Shown: piece after piece, positions 1 through 8,186 of the stretch | Position numbering within the stretch: the stretch's first letter is position 1 | How the letters are laid out: each line of letters opens with the position of its first letter | Source: Maribacter sp. HTCC2170 | Lineage (GTDB): Bacteria > Bacteroidota > Bacteroidia > Flavobacteriales > Flavobacteriaceae | Length of the DNA: 64,000 bases | Assembly: GCF_000153165.2 (NCBI RefSeq) | Contig: NC_014472.1 | Coordinates: 1,733,501 to 1,797,500 of the forward strand | Reading direction: 5' to 3' | Translations under genes and position numbers: made by a program | The notes under the pieces: model-generated | Seen by the model: only the letters and a program-made list of their open reading frames with translations | Database searches by the model: none | Told to the model about the DNA's origin: nothing

Positions 1-2
1 AT

Positions 3-218
3 GAAGGTGAGCTCGATGAAGCCATGGAACAACTCAAAAATTTTGCTACAGAGGATAATTACCAATACTGGATTTTACTATTTATGAGAAAGGACCCAGT
101 TATGAAACCATTGCAATCTCATCCAGAATTTGACAAAACCCTACAAAAAATTGAAGACCAGTTTTGGGAGAATCAAGCTTTGCTTAGAAAATCATTAGAA
201 GAAAAGGAGTTGATATAA
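3..218 (+). CDS. C-terminal fragment of a probable TPR-type regulatory protein (cut by window edge)
   Basis: An open frame runs in from the left edge (first full codon at 3) and stops at 218, so only about the last 71 residues are visible. They are charged and helical, with a segment of the type KDPxxKPLQSHPEF followed by QKIEDQFW. I associate such tails with flavobacterial adenylate-cyclase/TPR or helix-turn-helix/TPR proteins, where they follow the last tetratricopeptide repeat. That link comes from memory of the family, not from a domain I can see. No catalytic residue is in the window. A methionine at 24 gives an apparent 64-residue ORF, but the frame stays open upstream of it, so 24 is unlikely to be the start. 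Confidence 0.55.
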   Translation, partial: EGELDEAMEQLKNFATEDNYQYWILLFMRKDPVMKPLQSHPEFDKTLQKIEDQFWENQALLRKSLEEKELI

Positions 219-798
219 TCCTAAATAGATTAAAAAAACAAAAAGTACCAAAAGTAGGTGAATCTTGAAACTTTTTTATGCAGTAGGGAATACCGGAGTC
301 GAACCGGTGACTTCTTGCCTGTTAGGCTTCTGTTTGAAAAACAAAGAAATTTCTATTACGATATATGTAATTGATAATCAATAACATATGAATTATTTTT
401 TTGAAATCGTTTATTTTCGTTTAAAATCAATGAAAAGTGTGCAATCTGCAAATTTGTTGAAATAACGAAATGTTTGTGCAAATTATGAGACACAAAAATT
501 GAACCTTAATAAAACCTATAGTATTACTGCAGTACATAAAAATGTTTCTGCGTTCTCTTAATTTCGAATAATTGTCGGTTGAATTATATGGGACTTTCAA
601 TTGCGCAAAGAATATCAAAAAAGCAAAGAGTTGTAAGCCTTACTACTTTTTTGGTCTAACGAGTCAATTCGTCAATAAAACTGCTTATATTTAATAGGGA
701 GTCATTAAAAGTTTGACAAATCAATGCCCATTGGGAAAGTCAAAATATTGTGGCTTGTCCCCAAATTGTTAATGGGGCAACCATTATTAAAAGAACAC
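219..798. other. Long intergenic region, no convincing gene
   Basis: This ~580-base AT-rich stretch contains the tRNA 3'-end fragment at 288-327 and nothing else I can support strongly. A 63-codon reading frame on the minus strand at 427-618 has no recognisable features and is probably chance. Near 690 the plus strand has TATATTTA, one mismatch from the Bacteroidota -7 box, about 100 bases before the probable start at 799; it could be the promoter of the downstream operon, but no clear TTTG is placed upstream of it. Confidence 0.5.
288..327 (-). repeat. tRNA-Ala 3'-half fragment, candidate att site
   Basis: Bases 288-327 match 7320-7359, the anticodon-loop-to-3'-end half of the intact tRNA-Ala gene, in the same orientation. 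The first 24 bases are identical, and 37 of 40 match overall. The T-arm is fully preserved, but the 5' half of the tRNA (acceptor 5' strand, D-arm, 5' anticodon stem) is missing, so this cannot be a working tRNA. Similarity stops at the tRNA 3' end. This is the geometry left by tyrosine-recombinase integration into the 3' end of a tRNA gene: intact tRNA at one end of the element and a direct repeat of its 3' part at the other. No integrase gene lies between the two copies. Confidence 0.8.
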
Positions 799-1515
799 AT
801 GATTGCAAATAAAAAATGTCTGTTCTTATTAGTTTTTCTTGTTACATGTTTAGGTTCCTATTCACAGTCTGTAACGAAAAGCATTATTCATCATGTATAT
901 GATGGACTCGTAGGCCTTGATAACACAGGGCTTTTTAATGGCCCCGAATTTAAGGATCAGTATTTAGACTCTTGGGATGACAGTCATATTTATCTAAACT
1001 CCTCTGCCATCATGAGTGGTACAGTCGTATATAACAATCAGTTTTATACCAAAGTATTGATGAAATATGATATTTTGGAGGATAATCTGATTATAAGATC
1101 CAATGACAAGTTGAATCATTTTCTGATTAAACCATTATCTGGGAATATCTCACAATTTAGAATTCATAACAAAACCTTTGTTAGGTTAATGGATGAGAAA
1201 CTGAACCTTGAGGGTAATGGTTTTTTCGAGGCCGCCCTACAGGGTGAAAGGGTATCACTTTATATAAAGCAGGTCAAAAAGAGAAAAAGGCAAACCGTGG
1301 ACAATGTTTTACAGTACCGCTTTTATCAGGACAATTATTACGTGTTGTTGTACAAGGGGAAATATCACACCATTTTTTCTATCAAGGATTTAAAGAATGT
1401 GATTCCTGATAAGTACAAGCAAATCCGAAATTTTCAAAAACAAAACAAAACTTTGTATAGAAACAACATGGATAGTTTTATGACTTCGCTTGTAAAATTT
1501 CTGGATGCAAATTAA
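799..1515 (+). CDS. Secreted protein of unknown function, first gene of the TonB/DUF4249 operon
   Basis: I do not recognise a domain. The frame is open from an ATG at 724, but the start at 799 is preferred because it puts a normal signal peptide at the N-terminus: lysine pair, hydrophobic run LFLLVFLVTCLG, then SYSQ as a likely cleavage region. That gives 238 residues. The mature part is rich in aromatic, Lys and Asn residues, with a basic stretch (KKRKRQ) near the middle and no cysteine pairs or metal motifs. It precedes the TonB receptor by 28 bases, so it is probably cotranscribed and acts in the periplasm or at the outer membrane with the receptor. It lies inside the tRNA-bounded segment 288-7389. 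Confidence 0.7.
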   Translation: MIANKKCLFLLVFLVTCLGSYSQSVTKSIIHHVYDGLVGLDNTGLFNGPEFKDQYLDSWDDSHIYLNSSAIMSGTVVYNNQFYTKVLMKYDILEDNLIIRSNDKLNHFLIKPLSGNISQFRIHNKTFVRLMDEKLNLEGNGFFEAALQGERVSLYIKQVKKRKRQTVDNVLQYRFYQDNYYVLLYKGKYHTIFSIKDLKNVIPDKYKQIRNFQKQNKTLYRNNMDSFMTSLVKFLDAN

Positions 1516-1543
1516 ACCAACCGCTATTGTGGTAAAACGCCGA

Positions 1544-4300
1544 ATGAAAAAGAATCTGCTAATGTTTATTGCCCTGTTTGGCTTTATTTGTGTCATGCAG
1601 GGCCAAAATGAGCGGATCATAACCATAGCATTTGACAACATTCCTCTAAAAGACGCATTACTCAAGCTGGAGGATAAAACCAATTACTTTTTTTACTTTG
1701 AAGAAGTTTGGTTGAAGGATCACAGGGTTACCAAGAATTATAACAACAGGAAAATAAGGGCGATATTAAACGAACTGTTTGAAGAAACAAGCCTCAATTA
1801 TTTTATAAAAGACAATCGTATCATCTTGCTGAACAATGCTATTGTTCTTGAACAGTTGCCCTTTGATTTTTTTGACGAAGGAAATTTAAAAGAAGAAATT
1901 CAGGATAGATCGGCTCCCATTTTTCAAGAGGAATTTCTGCCCAAAGGCACGAATAGAAAACGGGGTCCCATTACCATTGGCAAACAAAACCCTAACACAA
2001 GAGACAAGGAATTCACGATTTCTGGAAGGGTTACGAATATGAATAATAATGAGCCCGTTCAGAATTTGTCAATTTTCACAATAGATAGAGAAATCTATAC
2101 AAATACGGACAGCGATGGGTTCTATTCTTTTAAATTGCCGCAAGGCCTGAATAGGCTGGAAACTAATTTATTGGGATATGAGAAGGTATACCAGGATTTG
2201 ATAATATATGGGAACGGCGCCATGAACTTGGAAATATCCGAGGATGTTGAAGTATTGGATGAGGTAGTTGTAGAATCCAAAAAAAACGCAAATGTTAGGG
2301 ACGCGGTGGTTGGAGCCTCAATAATCAATGTTGAGGGAATAAAGACAATACCTTTGGTGTTAGGAGAACGTGACATGCTAAAAGCAGCCTTAACATTGCC
2401 AGGAATCAAGACTGCTGGAGAAGGATCTGGTGGGTTAAATGTACGGGGAGGTAGGGCAGATCAGAATTTAATGTTGCTGGATGATATAGTAATCTATAAT
2501 CCCACACATTTCTTGGGTTTATTCTCTGCAATCAATCCCTTTACCACGCAAAGTCTGGAAATCTATAAGGCAAGTATACCTGCTGAATATGGGGGGCGAT
2601 TGTCTTCAGTCTTTGACATTGAGACGAAAATTGGTAATACTGAAAAGATTTCGGGAGAAGGGTCAATTGGCCCTATTACGGCCAACCTAGCTTTAGAGGT
2701 TCCGCTAATTAAAAAAAAGGCGTCCATAATTGCAGGTTTCCGAGCCACCTATGCCGACTATATTCTAAAGAATCTTGATGAAGAATCTTTGAATAATAGC
2801 GAGGCTTCATTTTATGACGGGATAGTAAAATATTCCCACGATGTGAATGAAAACAATTCGGTGCAGAGTACTATATATTATAGTAAGGACAAGTTTAGCA
2901 TAACATCGGATTCTGTTTTTGGATACAGTAATGGACTGGTTTCTTTAAAATGGAACCATAAATTCAGTGAAAAGAGTAGGGCCAGTATAATAGTTGGTAA
3001 TAGTAGATATCAATATGATATTCTTTATAAAGCTGAGGCAAATAATGACTTTGATTTCGGATATGTCCTGAACGAGAGCCTCTTCAAAGTGAACCTTTAC
3101 AATGCCCTGAGTAATAAACATAAATTGAGCTATGGCCTTAGTAGTAAATTGTACGTTTCGGATCCAGGCACCATTAAACCAATAGGATCAGATTCCAATG
3201 TTCAACAAAGGAAGATAGACAGAGAGAAGGGGCTGGAATCAGCACTTTATATATCGGACCTTTTTGAGGTGGATGACAAATTGTTGCTTGACATAGGCTT
3301 ACGTTATTCCCTCTTTGCCGGTTTGGGTGAAGCTTCCCAAAATGTTTATGTTGAAGGTGTGCCTAAAAGCGAAGGCTCAATTGCCGAAGTGCGTAATTAT
3401 GGTAACAATGAAGTAATAAAGACTCATGGCGGGTTCGAATACCGCATTTCAGGACGGTATCTGTTGGACAAGGACCTGTCTCTAAAGGCCGGTTTCAATC
3501 GAACATTACAGTACCTACATTTGCTGACTACCAACACTACGATGTCTCCAACAGATATTTGGAAATTATCGGACCTGAACATTAAACCACAAAGGGCGGA
3601 TCAATACTCCATAGGTATATTCAAGAATATTGTGGAGAACGATTTGGAATTTAGCCTTGAAGGTTATTATAAAAAAATGCATGACCTTTTGGACTATAAG
3701 ATCGGTGCGCAATTGATCCTGAACGATGCTTTGGAAACTGAATTACTACAAGGCCAAGGGAAAGCATATGGTGTTGAAGCATTGATTAAAAAGACGGCAG
3801 GAAGATTTAATGGGTACCTTGGTTACAGTTATTCCAGGGCATTGATAAAATTGAACAGTGCAATACAGCAAGAGCAGGTAAACAACGGGGATTTCTTTCC
3901 AGCGAATTTTGACAAACCCCATGATTTATCGTTGATAGGAAATTACAGGTTTAATAAACGTATAAGTGCTTCGGCTAATTTTGTTTATCAAACAGGAAGA
4001 CCAATTACTTACCCTGTAGGAAAGTTTATTTATGCCAATGAGGAACAGGTACTGTACAGTGATCGCAACCAATTTCGGATTCCAGATTATTACCGTTTAG
4101 ATCTTGGAATAAACATTGAAGGCAACCATAAAAAGAAAAAAATTGGACACAGTTTTGTGAATATTTCGGTCTATAATGTTTTAGGAAGGAATAATCCATA
4201 TTCGGTGTTTTTTGTAAATGAAGAGGGGCGAATAAAGGCGTTTAAAACCTCTATATTCTCGATTCCTGTACCAACCATTACATACAATTTTAAGTTTTAA
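1544..4300 (+). CDS. TonB-dependent receptor with STN and carboxypeptidase-like N-terminal domains
   Basis: About 918 residues from the ATG at 1544; an in-frame ATG at 1505 would overlap the previous gene and bury the signal peptide (MKKNLLMFIALFGF...QGQ). Order seen: signal peptide; STN (secretin/TonB short N-terminal) domain at about 25-100; a carboxypeptidase-D regulatory-like beta-sandwich from about 160 (ISGRVTNMN, GFYSFKLP, LGYEKVY); a TonB plug from about 250 with GGLNVRGGRADQNLMLLDD; then a beta-barrel ending in aromatic Phe (YNFKF). STN domains in this class usually relay a signal to an anti-sigma factor, but no FecI/FecR pair is adjacent. With the DUF4249 protein downstream it should form an outer-membrane uptake or binding unit; the ligand is unknown. 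Confidence 0.9.
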   Translation: MKKNLLMFIALFGFICVMQGQNERIITIAFDNIPLKDALLKLEDKTNYFFYFEEVWLKDHRVTKNYNNRKIRAILNELFEETSLNYFIKDNRIILLNNAIVLEQLPFDFFDEGNLKEEIQDRSAPIFQEEFLPKGTNRKRGPITIGKQNPNTRDKEFTISGRVTNMNNNEPVQNLSIFTIDREIYTNTDSDGFYSFKLPQGLNRLETNLLGYEKVYQDLIIYGNGAMNLEISEDVEVLDEVVVESKKNANVRDAVVGASIINVEGIKTIPLVLGERDMLKAALTLPGIKTAGEGSGGLNVRGGRADQNLMLLDDIVIYNPTHFLGLFSAINPFTTQSLEIYKASIPAEYGGRLSSVFDIETKIGNTEKISGEGSIGPITANLALEVPLIKKKASIIAGFRATYADYILKNLDEESLNNSEASFYDGIVKYSHDVNENNSVQSTIYYSKDKFSITSDSVFGYSNGLVSLKWNHKFSEKSRASIIVGNSRYQYDILYKAEANNDFDFGYVLNESLFKVNLYNALSNKHKLSYGLSSKLYVSDPGTIKPIGSDSNVQQRKIDREKGLESALYISDLFEVDDKLLLDIGLRYSLFAGLGEASQNVYVEGVPKSEGSIAEVRNYGNNEVIKTHGGFEYRISGRYLLDKDLSLKAGFNRTLQYLHLLTTNTTMSPTDIWKLSDLNIKPQRADQYSIGIFKNIVENDLEFSLEGYYKKMHDLLDYKIGAQLILNDALETELLQGQGKAYGVEALIKKTAGRFNGYLGYSYSRALIKLNSAIQQEQVNNGDFFPANFDKPHDLSLIGNYRFNKRISASANFVYQTGRPITYPVGKFIYANEEQVLYSDRNQFRIPDYYRLDLGINIEGNHKKKKIGHSFVNISVYNVLGRNNPYSVFFVNEEGRIKAFKTSIFSIPVPTITYNFKF

Positions 4301-4306
4301 AAGACC

Positions 4307-5491
4307 ATGGGAAGGATTAGAACTAAAAACATACTGCTCTATTTTCTTTTTTTAGTGCAAACAACTTGTACAGAGCCCTTTGTCATTAAATCCATAGATT
4401 TTGATAGTGTACTAGTAGTGGAAAGCACCCTCACCGATGAGTTAAAAAGACAGGTTGTTAAATTATCCAGGACCATTGGCTTGGAAGAGTTTGGTGAAAG
4501 CACTGAGGGTTCCGCAGATGTAAATATCGAGGACAGTAATGCCACAGTATTCACTTTCTCTTATGACTCTAAGACGAAGACCTACCTTTCAGATATTGAG
4601 TTCCAAGCTGAGACGAATATCCAGTATACCTTAAAAATCAGAACCTCCGATGGTCGTGGCTATACTTCCAAAGTTGTTGGGCTTCCCCCTAAGTCCCAAT
4701 TAGAAAAAGTCTATGCGGAGTTTGTTTCGGCAAACGGAAAAGAGGGCATACAGGTCTTTGTTGATTCGGATAATGCAACAGGTGCCGAGTATTTTAGATA
4801 CGAGTATGAGGAGACCTATAAAGTAAGGCTCCCAGCAAATGCAAAATTTGATTGGGAGATTGTAAATTATAGCGATTTTACCCAATTTGGTGAAATAGTG
4901 CTTACCCCCAGGGAATGGTCTGACGAGGAGTTCTGCTATCCCACGGATAGTTCTGTTGGGTATGTCCAAACCTCAACAAATGACATGGAAGAGAAACGGA
5001 TAACCCGTTTCCCGATACGGTTTATCGACAAGGAGAATCCTGTTCTTAGGGAGCGTTACAGTATCCTGGTAAGGCAGTATACCCAGAGCATTGAGGCGCA
5101 TACCTTTTATAAGACCTTAGCAGATCTGAGTAGTGAAGAGAACCTGTTGTCCCAAGGTCAACCTGGTTTTGTTTCGGGCAATATTGCCTCAGATACCGAC
5201 CCAGATGAAAAGGTACTGGGCTATTTTGGGGCCGCCTCGGTATACTCACAAAGAATCTACTTCGACCATAATGATTTTAGCTTGGATCTGCCACCGTATT
5301 TTGTGGAGTGCGTTTGGCTCATTTCTAATGAGATTAGTTTTCAAGAGTTAAGAAGAAAGCTTGAATTCGAGAACTACCAGGTTTATTCTACTGATGATAT
5401 CGTGGAAGGCCCTCATTACATTACAAAATCGGAGTGCTCTAAATGCACTGCATTTTCAACACATATAAAACCCGACTATTGGGAGGACTAA
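4307..5491 (+). CDS. DUF4249 domain-containing probable outer-membrane lipoprotein
   Basis: 394 residues. The hydrophobic N-terminus ILLYFLFLVQTTC ends in a Cys at about 21, a plausible though imperfect lipobox (QTTC). The DUF4249 pattern is visible: an early VVxSTLTDE-type strand, ATVFTFSYD, then IQYTLKIRTSDGRGYTSKVVGLPP at about 110-130, followed by a long beta-rich body and a late Cys-containing segment (SECSKC). DUF4249 proteins in Bacteroidota are usually encoded directly beside STN/TonB receptors, as here (gap of 6 bases upstream, 3 downstream). I infer a surface or periplasmic partner of the receptor, by analogy with SusD-type lipoproteins; the biochemical role is not established. Confidence 0.85.
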   Translation: MGRIRTKNILLYFLFLVQTTCTEPFVIKSIDFDSVLVVESTLTDELKRQVVKLSRTIGLEEFGESTEGSADVNIEDSNATVFTFSYDSKTKTYLSDIEFQAETNIQYTLKIRTSDGRGYTSKVVGLPPKSQLEKVYAEFVSANGKEGIQVFVDSDNATGAEYFRYEYEETYKVRLPANAKFDWEIVNYSDFTQFGEIVLTPREWSDEEFCYPTDSSVGYVQTSTNDMEEKRITRFPIRFIDKENPVLRERYSILVRQYTQSIEAHTFYKTLADLSSEENLLSQGQPGFVSGNIASDTDPDEKVLGYFGAASVYSQRIYFDHNDFSLDLPPYFVECVWLISNEISFQELRRKLEFENYQVYSTDDIVEGPHYITKSECSKCTAFSTHIKPDYWED

Positions 5492-5494
5492 CCT

Positions 5495-7228
5495 ATGAAA
5501 CCTAAAGATCTGATCTTCGTATTACTTTGTATCACTTTTGTTGTAAAGGGCCAAATTTCCCGTGACCAAATTTTAGGGGATGTTCAGATTTTTCCAGATG
5601 AGAGGACGAAGCTGGTAATCAATACCAATATATTATTGGCAGGGGAACCACTTCAGTATAAAATCTATAACCATACCGATTCAAACACTTCAAGTACCTT
5701 GAGCAAGGTTGCCTATGTTTCACTTCGGGGGGTAAACGATTCTGTAATATTTGAACATAAGCTGAGATTGAAAAAAGGTATGAGTCAAGGGTCTTTTTTC
5801 ATCCCAACAGGTTTGGAAACAGGTATTTATCAGCTTTTGAGCTACACGAATTTCTCATTGAATAATTTGGAAAATGGGATTACACCCAAAACTATTTACA
5901 TTATCAATCCTTATGTAAAGGGGAATGTTCATTTGAAAAATGAAATCGATTCTGCCCAACGCGTTAGAATATTTCCCAGTACAGCTTCGGATGTCCTTCC
6001 TCGGCCAGAGGCCAGATATTTTTCCCTCAAAACCGATAAATCTATATATGCATTACGTGAGGAGGTGAATCTTACTGTAGAAAACCTGAATGACCAAGAA
6101 GGGTCTGGAAACTATGCGTTGTCGGTACGAAGACTTGATCCAATTCAAGTTTCGGAACCTCATGCGGAAACTGAAAAATATAGTATACGGGGCAGAAACC
6201 TTTTTTACCTTCCCGAACTTCGGGGTGAGCTTATTTTTGGAAGAGTACTGTCGGTTGATGGAGAGAAACCTATTGAGAACCAAGTGGTAGCGTTCACTGT
6301 TCCGGGAAAGGACTATATTTTTAAAATGGCAAAAACAAATCTTCAAGGACGGTTTTTTATCTCCATAGATCAGTCCTATGAAACTGCAAAAAGCATAATG
6401 CAGGTAGTAGGGCCTGATAAGGAACAATATAAAATTGTCTTAGAGGATGCTACTTTTGATTCAACCGAATTGAAATCGACTTATGACTTGCAGTTAAATC
6501 CGGAAATCAAAGATTGGCTGCAAGAAAGAAGCATCCAATTACAGATTCATAATGCCTACTTCAATGAAGAAAGTATTGTTGTATCCAAAGGAGAGAGCGG
6601 TGACCGATTTTATAGTAATATTGGTAGAGATTACTTTTTAGATGATTATACACGTTTTCCATCTATAAGGGAGACCATGGTTGAGGTTGTAGGTTTTGCG
6701 AGAATTCGGAGGAAGAATGGTAAGGAAGCATTTGAGGTGTTTGACCCATATAACCCATACAAGAAAGGACCTTTTAGTTCAAATGACCCACTACTATTAG
6801 TGGATGGCATACTGGTACAGGACCATGATGAGGTTTTAGGTAATAGTGCACACGACCTAGAGCGTATTCATGTATTTCCAGGGCCATACCGCTATGGACC
6901 TGAGGTATTTTGGGGAATTATTGATATTATCTCAAAAAATGGGGATTTTGTACCGCAACTGAGTGGTGAATACATAACGGAATTTGAATTGGAAGGCCCT
7001 ATGTTATACAAAAGATATTCATCTCCTGATTATTCTACCAAGGCGCTCCAAAGGATTCCTGATTATAGGACCCAATTGTTTTGGGGGCCCAATGTTCGCC
7101 TCGATTCAAAAAAACTTACCCAACATTTTTATGTCTCCGATGTTCCAGGTACATACCGGATTTTATTAGAGGGATATTCTGATGAGGGGAGCTACATAAT
7201 GGAAGAACATTTTTTTGAGGTTAAATAG
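5495..7228 (+). CDS. Secreted MG2-like protein with a C-terminal TonB-plug-like segment
   Basis: 577 residues with a signal peptide (DLIFVLLCITFVVKGQ). The first ~140 residues resemble the MG2/macroglobulin-like beta-sandwich of flavobacterial surface proteins (extended strands, LETGIYQLLSYT). A central region may hold a carboxypeptidase-regulatory-type fold (GRVLSVDGEKPIENQVV, then GRFFISID). Near 425-490 is a plug-like stretch: LLLVDGILV, then ERIHVFPGPYRYG and GIIDIISKNGD, like the plug of TonB receptors but with no barrel after it. It is the last gene of the four-gene operon and is followed by a strong hairpin. A partner role in receptor assembly or gating is inference. Confidence 0.75.
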   Translation: MKPKDLIFVLLCITFVVKGQISRDQILGDVQIFPDERTKLVINTNILLAGEPLQYKIYNHTDSNTSSTLSKVAYVSLRGVNDSVIFEHKLRLKKGMSQGSFFIPTGLETGIYQLLSYTNFSLNNLENGITPKTIYIINPYVKGNVHLKNEIDSAQRVRIFPSTASDVLPRPEARYFSLKTDKSIYALREEVNLTVENLNDQEGSGNYALSVRRLDPIQVSEPHAETEKYSIRGRNLFYLPELRGELIFGRVLSVDGEKPIENQVVAFTVPGKDYIFKMAKTNLQGRFFISIDQSYETAKSIMQVVGPDKEQYKIVLEDATFDSTELKSTYDLQLNPEIKDWLQERSIQLQIHNAYFNEESIVVSKGESGDRFYSNIGRDYFLDDYTRFPSIRETMVEVVGFARIRRKNGKEAFEVFDPYNPYKKGPFSSNDPLLLVDGILVQDHDEVLGNSAHDLERIHVFPGPYRYGPEVFWGIIDIISKNGDFVPQLSGEYITEFELEGPMLYKRYSSPDYSTKALQRIPDYRTQLFWGPNVRLDSKKLTQHFYVSDVPGTYRILLEGYSDEGSYIMEEHFFEVK

Positions 7229-7283
7229 GTTTGAAGCCTTCTAATTATTTCCCAAAAATTACTTTTATCATTTTGCTAAAAAA

Positions 7284-7307
7284 AGCTGAACGTAAGTTCA
7301 GCTTTTT
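7284..7307. terminator. Bidirectional intrinsic terminator
   Basis: An 8-bp perfect stem (7284-7291 with 7296-7303) and a GTAA loop, flanked by A-run and T-run. On the plus strand it ends the operon finishing at 7228; on the minus strand it lies just past the 3' end of tRNA-Ala. Confidence 0.85.
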
Positions 7308-7314
7308 GTCTTTT

Positions 7315-7389
<75 letters not shown>

Positions 7390-7470
7390 GACTTTTAGAG
7401 GGTCAAAGGAAATACTTTTTGTTTAAGTATCAAAATACTATATTCGTTTTCTTCAATCTAACTAAACATT

Positions 7471-8184
7471 ATGACAGTTTTAAAGGGTAAAGTAGCGTAC
7501 ATTACTGGTGGATCAAAAGGAATAGGGCTTGGAGTAGCTCAATCATTGCTTAAAGAGGGAATGAAAGTGGCCATAAGCGGTAGAAGCGTAAAATCTCTTG
7601 AAGCTGCGGCTAGGCAGTTGAATAACAAAGAAAACGTTTTAATCCTTGAATCTGACGTAACCAAACATGTGGACGAAGAAGAGGCGATAAAAACCATTAT
7701 TGGCAAATGGGGACAATTGGATGTGGTTTTGGCCAATGCAGGTGTTGGGCATTTTGCTCCTGTAGACGAAATGACCGAGTTGCAGTGGCATAATATGATC
7801 AATACCAACTTAAATGGTGTATTTCACACCTTAAAAGCCTCTGTAGAGGCTTTGAAAGTGTCTAAGGGATATTATATTACGTTAGCAAGTCTTGCGGGCA
7901 CTAATTTCTTTGCCATGGGTGCAGGTTACAATGCAACAAAGTTTGGAGTTGTTGGTTTCACCCAAGCAGCGATGTTGGATCTTCGCAAATATGACATTAA
8001 AGTTTCTACAATAATGCCAGGCTCTGTAGCAACACACTTTAATAACAACGAACCTTCAGATAAAGATGCTTGGAAAATTCAACCTGAGGATATTGGTGAG
8101 CTGGTATTGGATCTATTGAAAATGCACCCAAGAACGCTTCCTAGTAAAATAGAAGTTAGACCAAGCAGACCAGATAAAAAATAA
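7471..8184 (+). CDS. Short-chain dehydrogenase/reductase (SDR)
   Basis: 237 residues, the usual length of a classical SDR. The Rossmann glycine motif TGGSKGIG is at 12-19, the structural LANAG near 86-90, and the catalytic Ser140, Tyr153 and Lys157 are in place (TLASLAG, then GYNATK). It is therefore an NAD(P)-dependent cytoplasmic oxidoreductase, most like the 3-oxoacyl-ACP reductase/YdfG branch; the substrate cannot be read from sequence. It converges on the AddB-type nuclease gene with only 2 bases between the stop codons. It stands outside the tRNA-bounded segment to its left. Upstream, near 7440, a TATATTCG (one mismatch from TAnnTTTG) may be its -7 box. Confidence 0.88.
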   Translation: MTVLKGKVAYITGGSKGIGLGVAQSLLKEGMKVAISGRSVKSLEAAARQLNNKENVLILESDVTKHVDEEEAIKTIIGKWGQLDVVLANAGVGHFAPVDEMTELQWHNMINTNLNGVFHTLKASVEALKVSKGYYITLASLAGTNFFAMGAGYNATKFGVVGFTQAAMLDLRKYDIKVSTIMPGSVATHFNNNEPSDKDAWKIQPEDIGELVLDLLKMHPRTLPSKIEVRPSRPDKK

Positions 8185-8186
8185 CA

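Noticed and set aside
288-330. A functional second tRNA gene
   Set aside because: Only the anticodon-loop-to-3'-end half is present; the 5' acceptor strand and D-arm are missing.
427-618. 63-codon minus-strand ORF in the left intergenic region
   Set aside because: No motif, no promoter, composition like the surrounding AT-rich spacer.
1505-1543. Upstream start of the TonB receptor at 1505
   Set aside because: It overlaps the previous gene and buries the signal peptide; the ATG at 1544 gives a normal one.
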